A stretch of DNA of 64,000 nucleotides from Ciona savignyi (taxonomy: Eukaryota > Chordata > Ascidiacea > Phlebobranchia > Cionidae). The stretch covers positions 332,558 through 396,557 of the forward strand of contig CH003182.1 in the NCBI GenBank assembly GCA_000149265.1, written 5' to 3'. The position numbers and the translations under genes are program-made. Position 1 is the first letter of the stretch. Every line of letters starts with the position of its first letter. The notes beneath the pieces are model-generated. The model worked only from the letters and a program-made list of their open reading frames with translations, was not told the DNA's origin and searched no databases. Below are positions 30,250 to 42,948 of this stretch, one piece after another.

Positions 30250-30902
30250 AAAAGTTAGATGACCATTGAAGTAATTATTTACAAATGGTGTTTTCGTTGA
30301 AATTTTTTTAAGCGTTTTTATTTGAATAAATATAGAAAAATTGTGTAAAAAATTAGTTCACATTTATAATATATGTTACAACCAGTGGAGTTTCCATGTT
30401 GTTGTAATGCAATGATGCAAGTTTTATTTTACTTTTAGTCTTAAAATAACAGCCGACCTCACATTTTATAATGAAAAAATATTGGTTTATTCTCTCCTAT
30501 TATTATCGTGAGCTCAACGCGTTCTCACGATTTATCAAAAAGATACACGCGTCTGCTCTTTTCGATCAGATATAAGTTGGTCGACGGCCAAAAATCCTTT
30601 ACACAGCTTTGCACAAGATTGCGTATTGTAGTTAATGGAAAAAGGTTAGCTTATTTTCAAACTTATGCAAGTTTACTCGTGTAACCGCAACGGAATATTA
30701 GATTTACGTTTTAAGGCAAAAGCGACGGTGAGCGCTATAGGTAATATGTTAACCCCCTTATCCTATCTAACTTCACTAGTTTACATTTTTCGCGTCAAAG
30801 GGCGTTTTTTTATACGCGATCCAGATCGCGATCGGATCGGCAGGTTTTTTACTGATCGCGATCGGATCGCGATCGCGAAAAAACCTGATCGGCACAGCCC
30901 TA

Positions 30903-30910
30903 TAACACAT
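30903..30910. other. Right 8-bp target site duplication of hAT element
   Basis: TAACACAT, identical to 27429-27436. Confidence 0.95.
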
Positions 30911-30920
30911 ATATGTAAGG

Positions 30921-31173
30921 GGTGCCTCTAAATACTACAGGACCGCTTAGAGCGCTTGGATCACTTAAATTGCTATGGAAAGTAATTCTAACCCTGTCCC
31001 AAACACTAATCTTAACCCCAGAACTAACTTTAACCCCAACCCTAACATTATTATCACGGCTTTTGTAATTACGAAGTATAGTAAGCAATCCAAGCGATTC
31101 AAGCGCTCCAAGCGATTTAAGCGATCCATGCGCTCCAAGCGGTCCAAGCGGTCCTGTAGTATTTAGAGGTACC
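30921..31173. mobile_element. MITE with ~25-bp inverted termini and internal 9-bp repeats
   Basis: The left end GGTGCCTCTAAATACTACAG and the inverse of the right end GGTACCTCTAAATACTACAG continue as a matching arm through GGACCGCTT. The right arm contains a ~9-bp repeat reading CAAGCGNTC. The element starts 10 bp after the hAT right target duplication. Its interior shares CTATGGAAAGTAATTCTAACC with the element at 62003. Confidence 0.75.
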
Positions 31174-31944
31174 GGTGTAAGTGCTTTCATAAGAAAAAAC
31201 GTTTATTTTCATTCCAAACCCTCTGTTGGTAACAACCATAACCAGTTTATTGTTAGTAAAACAGAACACAAATTCTTTGTTGGTTAGTTCACTGCAGCTT
31301 ATAAAGATTTGCAGATAAAACTTTCATGAAATTATAATTTTGATATATACTTTTGTTTTTGTGTGGAAAATTGCTTTAGGGTTGAAAATAAAACTTATAC
31401 TTTTTGTTTTCCACTTATAAAAACCTTTCTATATTGTTGTCAATGTTGTGTATCAATGTAATATAAAGATAATTTTGTTTAATATTGTTGTATATTTTTA
31501 CTCCCATTAAACTATCCATGGTTTAATGTAGTTGCTTATCTTCCTATTAAAAAAAACAAAAAAATTGACTCTAATATATTTATATTGAAATGTTTATATA
31601 ATTATTATCTTATCGGTATATTGATATTCGAAACTATTTAAATTGTACTCAGTATAGGCTACTTAATTGTTTAATCGTGTTTTTATTAAGTTAAATTTAA
31701 GTGTTTGAGAATAAAGCTAATTGTTTGTTTTATTAATCCTGTGTGCAGTGCTAAGTGGAGCACACAATTCATAATGTGCTGGAACTAATCCACCCAGTAT
31801 CAGGTTCGTTTTCTGGAGATAGCATTTTCTTCACTATTTCTTTTCAGATAACCCTTTTTATTTCATTTGTTTAGCTGGCACAAAGTGTCAAGTTAGTTTT
31901 TTTAGATTCGGAATATTTTAACTATTTATTTTTCCGTTTAAGTT

Positions 31945-34900
31945 ATGTCAAAATATCTGAATCTTCCCCGTAATAAACCTGAATCAACAAAAACATCGCC
32001 GTACAAACAGAAGCTGCAAACCAACTTGCCCAACTATGATGTATCACTTAACGTCTTGAAACCAGTAACACAATCAGCATCGCGCGTTAAGAAAACTGAA
32101 AATTCAATAAACACGTCGAACAAAAACAAAGTTTCAACATCAAAGGATGATTGCGATTCACTTGACAATGATGCCACTGGCAACCGGCCGGAGGTTCTTT
32201 CTATTGATAGTGACTTTGACAGCGGCAATGGGCTAACTGAGAGTCCAGATCAAGATCATCAGCCATTCACAACAAAGACACTTATATCCAAAATTCAGTA
32301 CGAAGGCGATAATGATTTAAAAACCCCTGAATGCAATCCATCATGGGTATCAAACAGAAGGAACCAAAACAATATTTCTTATAATGTTTCTTATTATACA
32401 CCACCAAGCCACATGACAACAGCAAAGTCCAGGGTGCATCTTGAGAAAAAGGGTCTCTCTTCAGATCAGGAGAGAAAAAGGGAATCTTTTTCTATAATTC
32501 CACCAGATCATATTACAACTGGCCACAATCGGGAAGTAAAAGAGGTTTATGGTCGATCGGAAGTGTATGCCCTAAACAAAGCCGCCATTCCGGTAATTAT
32601 AGGACGCAGCCAAGAGTGTCTTTCACCAAAAAGTAGCAGTGATTGTCAGATAAATAAGAGAAGTTCTGATTCAGACCATGTAGGACAAGAAGAAATGGAT
32701 ATGAAATTTGCAGACTTAACTCACATGCAGTTAAAACGATCGTTAGATCAAATTCATGGACTTGATAGTGCTAGATCTTCAAGTGTGACAAACCTGATAT
32801 ATAGCAGTGTGCCAAGTGTTGGCAATACATGTTACTCACATGAACTTGACGTAAAAAATGATTTATTAAAACCTTGGAGGCATAATTCAGCCGGCAATTT
32901 TTACCAACATGGTACTGCTACAACGACATTTGAAAATGGTCACACAGTGTCATCTCAATCAAATAAATTTGATGCGGTTCTTCAAGTTAAAGATGCAATG
33001 TTGCAAGAAAAGGAGTCAGTGATACTGAAACTTCGACTGCAGGTTGCTGCATTGCAGCATCACATGAAAGAAGGAGATGCAGCTTTAAGACAAGTGCATA
33101 TTTATTTATTATTTTTATGAATCACTTTAGGTTTGTAAACTGATTTCTGGTAAATTTATATTGCAGGTGATGACATCGCATTACACAACCGTATCAAAAT
33201 CATCAAGCAGCAACTTGGGCAAAACGGTTAATATAGAGGTATCGCCAAAATTCTGTGTTTAAATTTATTATAAATATTAATTTGTTTATGTTTAGGCGCA
33301 GAAAAGGATTCATGACCTCGACCGCATGCTTGGTAAAGTTGAAAGTGATTTGGAAGAAACTAAATCTCAATATGCAAGAGAAAAAACTCATCATGAAGAT
33401 AGAATTAAGAATTTAGAGGCCTATCTGAAACTGAGAGATCAGTCGATCAGTGATTGGAAAAATAAATATAGGGCATGTAATGATCGAATGGAAAAATATA
33501 AAAAACGTGTTGAAAGCTTGGAGAGATACCTTGGTGGCTTGCCCACGGTAGAAGAAAGTAACAAACTTAAAACTGAGGCTGATATCCTTGGGGTCGAACG
33601 TGAAAATATGATAGTTGAAATTAATAACTTGAAAGACAAACTTGAGATTACTAACAAATTGTGCAAGGAAAGGGAATTAGAAGAAGTTCAAAAGAAAGAA
33701 AATGAAATTAAAACTTTACAAGAAATTGCTGATCTTAAAGAAATGGTATCAAAATTGGAGAAGTCAAAACTAGAGCTCGGGACCAGTGAAAGGGATCACC
33801 TTGAGGTAACAAATCTTATTGCATTTAGCACAAAATATAAGATTATACAGCTGTAACCTAAAAGCTAAAACATATAGCCAACCTAATAATGTTTTAACAA
33901 CAAAATAACATTTTAAAATATCTTTATATACATTTTATTAACATATTTAGGAGTTGGAGTATGAAGTTGCTAGATTAAAGAAAGAGAAAGAAGATTCAGT
34001 AAAATTGCTTTCCTCGACTGAACATCGCATGAAGCAGATGGTGGGAAGTCATCATATTGAGATGGAGAATTTACACGAGCAAATTTTAGAAAATGAAGAA
34101 ACAATTGAAACATTAAGAAAGGACATGTTAATGAAGCAGCCAGACTGCAAATAAGGTACCCACATATAACTCAAACCCCACTACCATATAATAGGTTAGA
34201 TAATAAAACTTTGATGAATCGATTCATGTCTTCTAATAAGACACCAGCAATACTTTATTATTCATATTATTTTAAAAAAAAAACTATTTATCTGAGGGTA
34301 ATAAATTGATTGTATTTTAGGTGCACACTGCAATGATGAATTTGTCATCACAAAACCAACTCCTAATGGAGCAAAAACTAACTTTACAAGACAAGGTAGG
34401 CTAATGTTTCAGCATTTAAGCCAGAAGAGTGATATGTGCAACCAAGTTTAATATGTGTATGCTTGAAATTGTGAACAGTTTAACCATAGTTTCTTGGAAG
34501 AGTCTGGGAATTAATACCATAATTATGTTAGATTTTGCAATCATTTCCTGGCGACTGGGTTAAATGCTCACCATCATATCACACCCTGTCTGGTTTGGAG
34601 TCATGCATTTTATCTAACTAATGGCTGTCTGAAAGTTAACAGAAATGGCTGATTTTTACGATAATAGTTTTAATGTTTATCAAACTACCAAACAAAATAA
34701 ATATATTTTTTAATTTCAAGGCATTTTTCGCCCTTTTCATCTTAACATAATTTATTCTGTACTTCCAGGTAAAAGCTCTGGAGAAAGTGCAGGGAAATTT
34801 TAAAGAAGAAGCTGCAGCGTGTGCACGATTGCAACGTGAAACTTTTTCGGCTGTACATGACCTGAAAGCAGTTACACATGTGCGTATTAACGGCAATCAA

Positions 34901-35410
34901 TAAGTCCAATACTCGTTTTTTTTTTTTTCTTAGTGTATAAAAGCCCAAATTGGAGTATTTCGGAGCATAATGTTAACAGTTCTTTTAGGTGTTCCTTGAT
35001 AGAATTGTGTTGTCCAGAGTGAAAGAAATATACTATGCCCGAAGCCAGACTTTTGTCAAGATGCACATTTGTGTTGTTTATTACCTCATAGGCAAAGTTC
35101 AAAAAACTTTTTTTATTTGGTTCTGTCACTAGATATAAAATATGGATTATATGACTATGCTAAGTTAAAATAATGCTCTTTAACACAGGTTCTCATTCAA
35201 ACTGCAAAGGGAAACGATCCAAATTTGTCAGCATTATTAGGCATCTCAAGCGAAGTACATGGGGACCAGGCTTTTGACAAAACTGATGTTGGACAAACCA
35301 ACAAGAAAATATCGGAGGTTCGCAACTTGCGAAAAGAAGTTGATGATCTTCGAACTATGATATCAAATCGTTATGCTGAGAATATTGGTGACAATTGCAC
35401 CACACATTGA
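31945..35410 (+). CDS. CEP85: CEP85/CEP85L-like centrosomal coiled-coil protein, 7 exons, apparent frameshift
   Basis: CEP85 proteins sit at centrosomes, regulate NEK2 and bind STIL in centriole duplication (family knowledge). Exons: 31945-33093, 33167-33238, 33296-33805, 33951-34155, 34321-34395, 34769-34879, 35189-35410. Residues 1-350 are Ser/Asn-rich and disordered. Long coiled coils run from ~355 to ~690 (LERYLGGLPTVEE is CEP85-like). The C-terminus carries the family signature GNDPNLSALLGI and DDLRTMISNRYAENIGDNC. One extra C in the CAGCCAG run at 34136-34142 shifts exon 4 and creates TAA at 34152-34154. Without that base exon 4 ends in phase with exon 5 and the product is about 780 residues, close to the vertebrate length. 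A sequencing error or an allele are both possible. AATAAA at 35507-35512 is a likely polyadenylation signal. Confidence 0.88.
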
Positions 35411-37955
35411 TATCCCAGTGGCTTGAATTTATTATTTTAGTTGTGTCTGTTTTGTTTTCAATATTAGCTTCACACAGCAAACGGACAAATTTCACAGACA
35501 GTACCAAATAAAAACTTTTATAAAGGGTTTGTTTTTTAATCCAATTAGGAACACATAATTATCTTATTTGCTATAAAACAACAACAAAAAATTACTAATA
35601 TGCATAATAATTTACAATTCCCCAAATACTTTTTTAGTTTGTTGTACTTTTTTCCTTTATCAGTATATACGAAATTTTGCCTTGATTTTCGTATCTGTGT
35701 TTTTCTCAGCGATTTACTTGTGCTGCTATATTACATTATATGGTTGGTGTTATTCCTATGTTTTAGGCCACTGTGTTACTTAATTACACAACACTGAATA
35801 TAGAGATTTTAGCTGTCTTGCTTAAATTCTATAAAAGCGAAGGAGGCTTTTACAAAATGGGGAGGTTCCTGTGATGAAAGAATGCTTTGTGTGGGAGTGA
35901 GTACTGGGATGCGGGATTACAAAATAGTTTCAGACAAACATTGTCGAACCCGCCTTTTTAATCCTTTGTTTGTAGATAATGTGTAGATTTCATAATAAAT
36001 GTCATCGCTTCAGCGTAACAAAACAACTCGAATGTAACGAAAGATGTTGAAAGCTCCGAAAACTAGTATTTACTTTATAATGGTATAAATAAAGAGAAAC
36101 ATATTGATCAGTTTTCGTCCGTGTTTTTGACTAGGTATTTGTGTTGTCTCATTTGATCTGCAGTAATAAATATTTTATAAAAGCTCACTGTCACAATATC
36201 TAGGTTAAATGCACAAAGCTGCTTATGGCTTGGAAGTTTTAAGTCATCATAATTATTAGGACATTTTCATGTTTATCTCGTGCGTAAACAATTTAATGTC
36301 GTAGGTTAACCGTCAAATATCTAATTTCCTCCCAAGGACAACATCGGCTATTCAGCGGCTGCTTTCGACCCAGCCCTTATTGCTAAAGACCAATTTACAT
36401 TCTCCGGATATCATTGTACCATAAAAGAAAATCGGAATATTTTAAGACAATCGATCTCAGCGGACAAAACACAATGGTATCGTTTTGTGACGACCCATTA
36501 TTCTGTAGAGCAACCCTTCTCGTGTGATACTAACGCGATGCCACTCCCAACACAAGTTTGAATTTCCAGCGCTTTTGTTTCCAAATTTGTTCGACAAGTG
36601 TTCCGGGACGCCTCTTGTGCTTTGTTTCTTTCATTGTATCTATTTACCTCTTTGGATCAGAGATTTACGGCCTCGATAATCTAGCGACTGGTCAATACAG
36701 AATTTAGTCAGCCGTCTTTCGTGAAAATAGAAAACTTGATCGTTTCCACTCGGCTCGGTGAGACACCGTGAAACACATTACATAGTAGGATTGGTAGCGG
36801 CCAAAAAGTTAAAAAGCTTAAAAAGTAGTATTCTGGTTTTACAAACTTCTTAAATATATCGAACTTCGGGAAAATTTGTCGTGCGCTACATCTATAGATA
36901 TAGATTACAAAACGAAGTGTAGAGGTATATATGTGAAATAGAGGCTACATCTCACAACCCAATGTCATATCACAAACGAACACGATGAAAATTGGTCTAA
37001 AATAGAAGCTTGGTATCATCAGAGATCCGTATTGATTTAAGGCACCATGAACTTATGATTGTTAGTGAAAGTTTTCAATCCACCCTTTTGTTGCGAAAGT
37101 GTCGTGATTATGCGGTGATTGAATGAAACGCTATAAAGGTAGTCAATCGGCGTGTCGACAAATTACTTTATATTCTAAATGTCGAAGTCGTAGTTATTTC
37201 TCGTGTCGGTTTATAATATGTACATAGCGTACATTTTTTAGCAATTGTGAAACTTAAAATTGTATTTCACAATTATTGCTCCGCTCGAACGTTGCCTTCT
37301 TTCATTTTAAAATTGGACTTTCGCCATCTTTAATACAGTTTACATAATTCGTGTTGTATTTAAGAAATAACCAGGAATTTCAAACCCTTGTCCGGTGACG
37401 CAATAACGGGATTGTCTCTCTTCGACCCTGCACGTAGCGAACGATTTGCTCGATCTCACTCTTTATCTGGACACGCTGTTGAATTTGTGGAGATATTTGA
37501 ATAGTTGTTTGAACTCTGTAGGATCATCGTTGTCTAAACCACACTATTTCTTTGTTTTTATACCGGGTTTCTTTTCGATCACGTCATTATCTCGCCCCTT
37601 AGACCGTTTTTATATACACTTTTATACCAATAAACACAAAATACTAAATTTCTATATCTGTTATGTATTTATGGGTTTTCTTCGATTCTGAAGGCAACGC
37701 ATTTTAATCTTACTTTGTTTTTTTCTGTGTCATGCTGGTGACAGACATGTCATGTCGCCAGGCAATTAACATGAACGGGTAATCCAATTACGTTAAAACG
37801 TTTAGTAAAGCTGACATGTTGATAGTTTGATGAAACTTTTTCATGCGACGATTCAGCGTTTTGTTCTATAGATGCAGGCAGTGCGACACTCCTTTTGTCC
37901 GGTACTACTTACCTTACTTACATACCCAGATAACAATGTACAAGAAACGATTCCA
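35411..37955. other. Long non-coding stretch after CEP85
   Basis: Short spurious open frames only. The part from about 36300 to 37700 is less AT-rich and has little recognisable repeat, so it may hold regulatory DNA or exons I cannot recognise. No family match was seen. Confidence 0.35.
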
Positions 37956-37959
37956 AATA

Positions 37960-38258
37960 TGATAGGATAGGTTAGGATATTCATGTTTATCCCCGTGAAT
38001 GGAAAACCAAGGGTGTTAACACACGGGCAATCGTCAGATCAGCTCGCGCCCACCGGCAGGTTTCCGAAGCATTTGCAGTGTGTTGTGTATGATAGACACG
38101 TTCCTTTAATATGGTAGAACCCATTAATCCGCTGGGTTCAGGCAATGTCCGTAAAGTGCCTTGCCCAAGGACACAACCGACTAGCTAGCGACCAGTTTCG
38201 CACCTGCAACCTTTCGATTGAAAGGCGACGCACTTAACCGCTAGACCAACGGGCCGGA
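37960..38258 (-). mobile_element. tRNA-derived SINE, full length
   Basis: One of the best copies. On the minus strand it reads TCCGGCCCGTTGGTCTAGCG, GGTTAAGTGCGTCGCC and GGTGCGAAACTGGTCGC (A- and B-box-like), then the body, and ends TATCCTAACCTATCCTATC. Confidence 0.9.
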
Positions 38259-39289
38259 CTCCAGGAAAACAGCTCCAGGAAAACAGTATAGGAAAACCTT
38301 CAGTTGTACTAACAGGATTTATTTTTGTGGTAGAAAAGACCAATAACTATTGCACTGGCTGATTCTAATTGACTATAACTCACTGGTCCATTGTGATTGG
38401 CAAATTTCTACTTTTCCTGCGAAACGTCAATATTTTTTTTCTATTTTCTTGATAATATCGTTTTTTCTCTTCTCATAGGATAATCCACTGGTAGAAGATG
38501 GGCCGTTGAATAGCTTAGCTTTATGATTAGCCTACTGTACAAAAGTATGACAAGTTACCCAAAAAGGTGACAGGCAGAAACCAGCACCAGCTTAAAACAT
38601 GTCTGTTGTCCTCGGGCAAGACATTTATCTGTGTCTCATTTAACCTAAATTAGTTTTGCCTGATATAAAATACATTTATAGACTAAAAAATACTTTTGAT
38701 GACTTTAAAACAAATATTCTGCCTTCATAAAAAACTGCAGACTTACTAGAGTTTTGCCAATCAAGAAAAGTTTTGCCGATTCGCCTTAGAGTTTGGTCGA
38801 TAGCCAAATAGTTTTTTTCCGATTTACAAAAAAAAACTGATTTGAAAGTTTCCAGGTTGCTCTAAACGGGCCACTGTAGTAAAGAGCTTGTTTCATAGCT
38901 GCTGGTATATTTTTTTATCGGCCATTGCGACAATGGAGAAAACCTACAATCCTTATAATATTATATAAATATAACTCTGACTAACTAGTGTGATTTATAC
39001 TTTGACTGACACTTTTTATGTTACAAACCATGTTTAAACCTTAGGAAGCAAATCAATCCGGGAAAGAATGTAGCCTACCTCTTATCTTGACTTGGAAAAA
39101 GTCGATTTTATACGAAGTTTTGCTTGGTTGCTTTTGGCTACATACCTTTAAAATATGTGGTCGGTAACTTTTGGGTATAGCCTACTATGATATTACCAAC
39201 TTTTAAATAACTTAAAAAAATAATAATAGGAAGTTAATCGAATTGTTTTTACCATTCGTTTTAACAACCTGTTTTTACCAGGTTTGCAG

Positions 39290-39499
39290 CTGATATGACC
39301 TTCTTGGTCTTAATAACTAATACGAATAATCTTGGTTGCAATCGGTATATCAACAGCTTTTTATCCGGGGCTGTTGAATTTCCAGCACAATTTATGTGTT
39401 ACCTGACTGTGGGTCAAATTGACTGTCGTCGTTCGTTCATTATATCTTCAATTATAAGAACCTATATGCTCCTTGTTCTTAGCCCGTTTATACAACAGG
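39290..39499 (+). pseudogene. Orphan exon resembling SLC22 organic-ion transporters
   Basis: Read from the acceptor TTTGCAG to the donor GGTAAGT, the open frame contains NNLGCNRYINSFLSGAVEFP and later CRRSFI. This resembles the SLC22 transporter segment around TM7-TM8 (LxxFLSGxVExPA and the following GRR-type loop). Both splice sites look normal and there is no internal stop. No neighbouring SLC22 exon was found within several kilobases on either side, so it is a gene relic, a duplicated exon or part of a gene with very long introns. Confidence 0.45.
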
Positions 39500-41795
39500 G
39501 TAAGTAGACCTAAACCATAAACAAAAAAATAATTTCGCCGACATTATGTACAATACTAAGAAAGTTTTTCAAAAAACCAGCCTAATCTTATTAAAACCAC
39601 CAAAGGATTGCGATCTCATCAGTAAAATTATTTCATTCCATTTACATAAAATGACGTAATCTTCATTTTATTAAACCATTGAATACCTGTCTAAAACTGC
39701 AATGGGTACCCATCTTTAATTATTTTCCGGGAAATCACCAGAAGTTCATTACCAAAATAATAGAAAGGGATTCAATATAATCAAGTTAACCTTATAACTT
39801 ACCTTAGCATATATATAATACACTATTATTACGCATATAAAACAGCTAAATACTAACAACCAACACATATCCATAGTGAATATTAATGCGAACAAAAAAG
39901 ATATGTATATTACATACACACCCTAAGCCGTTTTCTGGGAAATTTTCTTACACTCATCACCACTTAAAGCAGTTATCAATTTGATTTACCGCCCCATAAT
40001 AACAGAATTAAAACTAGAAAGTGTCAATCATGCGTTAACCACCACTAATTTTAAAACCCGTTTTTACCGCTATATGTTTCGGCATGCAGAAACGATCTGC
40101 GTTAAAGCAGACTGATCACTTGTTTGTAAAATGAAAAAGGTTTTGTAAAATGAAGGGTCAGTAAGCATTGTTTAAAGTTTCAACCGATAATTCATTAGTA
40201 TTACCAAAAATGTATATATTCCTGTCACAAGCATTATAAAAAATGAAATGAACAAAAACGAAAAGAAATCTGTGTCTAACTCGAAGATTGTCCCGCAATC
40301 AATATTTCCCATAATAACATAGGTCGTTTTTGTAACTTAATTTTTAACATAAAGCCAGACAGTTAAGTTAAAAACAATAAAATAAATTTAGTTCATATTA
40401 ATTATATTTAACATAAAGTCAAGCTGTTTTTAACCTACAAACACGCAAAGTTAAAAATTTCCCATCGATTATTTCATAGAATTAGACCTCATCAGTTAAG
40501 TTTAAAAATATTGCAAACACTGCCAACAATTTTAATTAAATCAGGGGATCTGGGAAACCAAAGTTACTTTACCTACAAAAAAACGGGGAACAACGGAACA
40601 CGAAAACAAAACGTTAAACCTTTTACGAGATACTATAGTTCTAAAATTTTCCAATTTTCTAACCAAACCATGCTTTTCCACGGATAATTTTGGTAATGAA
40701 AAAATGTAAAATATTAATACCGAATATGGATATTTATAGACTTTTTCGCACCCTTATCCTATGGATATGTTGTTGCCCTTACAAATACTTTAAATAAGAA
40801 TAAAATGTGTAGTTTATATACAAAAACTGCGATGAGATATATGCACGAAGCGCCTGAATATTCATATCTCGCCATTAGGTGATACAATGGAAGATACTAC
40901 GTTTTTTTATCAGAGATGACTAGGTGTCTAAAAATGTTGTTAGACCGTCAAAGCAAAAAATAACAAATTCGTTTTAAGGCATCTAAGAAAGGTTTAAAAC
41001 TACATTGACCAGCCACACAGCTTTGCAATCCATTAGTATCTGGGAAATGCTGACTTAGCAGAAACATCGCCTTAAAATGCCTCTCTTAAATCCAACCACT
41101 TTCTTTGCTTTTTTAGCATATCCTATGTATATGCATTTTTCAACAATAAAATTCAAATATATATTGGTACCATTTTCCATGGCGCAGGGTTTTGGGTTCG
41201 AAAGTAAGCCCGGTAAAAAAGAAAACTTGGACAAATTCGGAATATAACAGGACAGGTTGATTTCAGCGAAATTTAATTAAATTGGTACAAAGACTGGCTA
41301 AGAAAGCCGCAGCATCTGCCATTGCATCCTATATACACTAAACATATTAAATTAAAGGTATGTGGGAATCCTACACGTATTTATAATTGTCTCGCTGTAC
41401 ATTTGAACTATTAAGCCGTCATGCCGTGGGTTCATATTTTGTGCTTGGAAAGTTACGATTAGTTTCCTGTTTTTGGCATCTCAAGTGATAAATCGTTTTC
41501 TGCGAGTTCTGTTTAACACCTGTCAAGCTTCGTCTACAAACATGTGTTTCCCGGTATAATTCTTATATAAACCGTGTACAATTTCATATTATGAGAGAGG
41601 ACACGTTTGGCCTGATCGCCATCTTAACTTTACCCCACCTACTTAGCTATGCCCCTGTGTACAGTGCTTTAACTGGCGCGATTACTCAATAAAATAGTTT
41701 ACCTCTCTTTACCCCTTGTCTTACCCTGGTTAATCCCCTTTTAAAACTAAAGCGCTGCTACAGGTATTTGTAAGGGTTATCCTACAACATATCTT
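39500..41795. other. Non-coding stretch with old repeats
   Basis: A fragment near 40012-40090 (GAAAGTGTCAATCATGCGTTA) matches the central motif of the large repeat. About 40670-40960 resembles 3165-3410 (both contain AAAATATTAA and a CTGAATATTCATA block). No gene was found. Confidence 0.45.
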
Positions 41796-41798
41796 GCG

Positions 41799-42092
41799 TC
41801 CGGCCGGTTTGTCTAACGGTTAAGTGCGTCGCCTTTCAAACGAAAGGTTGCAGGTGCGAAACTGGCTAGCTAGTCGGTTGTGTACTTGGTCAAGGCACTT
41901 TACGGACATTGCCTGAACCCAGCGGATTAATGGGTTCTACCAAACTGAAGGAACGTGTCTATCATACACAACACATTGCAATAGCTCCGGTAACCCGACG
42001 GTGGGCGCGAGGGGATCTGACGATTGCCCGTGTGATAACCCCCTTGATTTTCCCATTCACGGGAATAAACATGAATATCCTATCCTATCCTA
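41799..42092 (+). mobile_element. tRNA-derived SINE, full length
   Basis: Plus-strand copy with head GTCCGGCCGGTTTGTCTAAC, B-box-like GGTGCGAAACTGGC, the complete body and a TATCCTATCCTATCC tail. Its open frame (PEPSGLMGSTKLKERV) recurs in other copies only because the SINE recurs; it is not a protein gene. Confidence 0.9.
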
Positions 42093-42948
42093 AAACATAA
42101 GTGCGCAAAAGTTCTATAAATGTGTAGCATCTCGTGCAATATTTGTTTTAATTTATATCATGTCTAAAATATTTTATGTTTTAATCGTCGTTTTTTTTGC
42201 ATTTGAGGTTTCTCTCACGTGTTTTATTACTCTTTACACAATTATCACATTGTACGGGCCTTTGTACTTCCTCTGGTTTAAATCATTAACATAGCTTTCC
42301 CACCTTATTTTCCACAGTTAGTAAAACGTGCAGATGTAAAACCTCTCGCACGTAAACTTTTCGGACCTCGTAAAATGCCCTATATATTCTGGAAAATTTG
42401 AATAGTATAATATAACTAACATTACCCTAAAAAAACTTGGGCCATGCGTGCCTCAGAGTCAGACTAGATAACTTGCGTCATACTGAATAATGTACCTCAT
42501 ACTAAAACTTGCATTAACCTAAGTAACTTGCTTCGCGAACATAAATGTATACATTGAATGAGACCAAATATAACAGAATCAAGAGTTAGTATTTAAATTT
42601 GAGTTTTAGACATTCCACATCATGGCTACTATTTGTAAAATAGTATGCGCCTTTCCGCTGCGCACCTCGCGAGATACCGTATGGCAGCCAGCCGAACCAG
42701 GTTAGCCAGCGTCCCTGGCTCGAAAAGAGTGAGCCCACAAATGCATGAATATTAATAATTTTTATAATGGGTATTATTATTTTATATTTTTTAAATTTTT
42801 TTGTGCAAGAAAATTGTGCAATTTTTAGAACTGCAGAAATCCGTAAAGGTTTTAACTTTTTATTTCCGTCTTCCGTTGTTCCGCGTTTTAAAAAGAGGAA
42901 AAGAACTTAAGGAATCAGTATTTATAAATATTAATTCGGCTTGTTAGT

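Larger units (their letters stand above)
27437..30902 (+). mobile_element. Complete hAT transposon, 3466 bp
   Basis: The left terminus TAGTGCTGTGCCGATC and the inverse of the right terminus TAGGGCTGTGCCGATC differ at one base. The 8-bp flanks are identical. Both subterminal regions are packed with the palindrome GATCGCGATC: exact copies at 27449 and 27507 on the left and at 30824, 30854 and 30865 on the right, plus near copies. These are likely transposase-binding sites (inference). One uninterrupted transposase ORF lies inside at 28450-30249. The 5' non-coding part holds a diverged ~195-bp duplication. Nothing in ends, flanks or ORF looks decayed, so insertion was probably recent. Confidence 0.93.

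Noticed and set aside
30975-31060. CTAACCC-like telomeric repeat
   Set aside because: The units are irregular and lie inside a MITE; not an interstitial telomere array.
37446-37691. 81-codon plus-strand open frame
   Set aside because: Hydrophobic but without a family match, splice context or supporting neighbours.
41909-42100. Open frame reading PEPSGLMGSTKLKERV, also at 9199-9384 and 24475-24663
   Set aside because: It recurs only because it lies in the SINE body; most copies break it.
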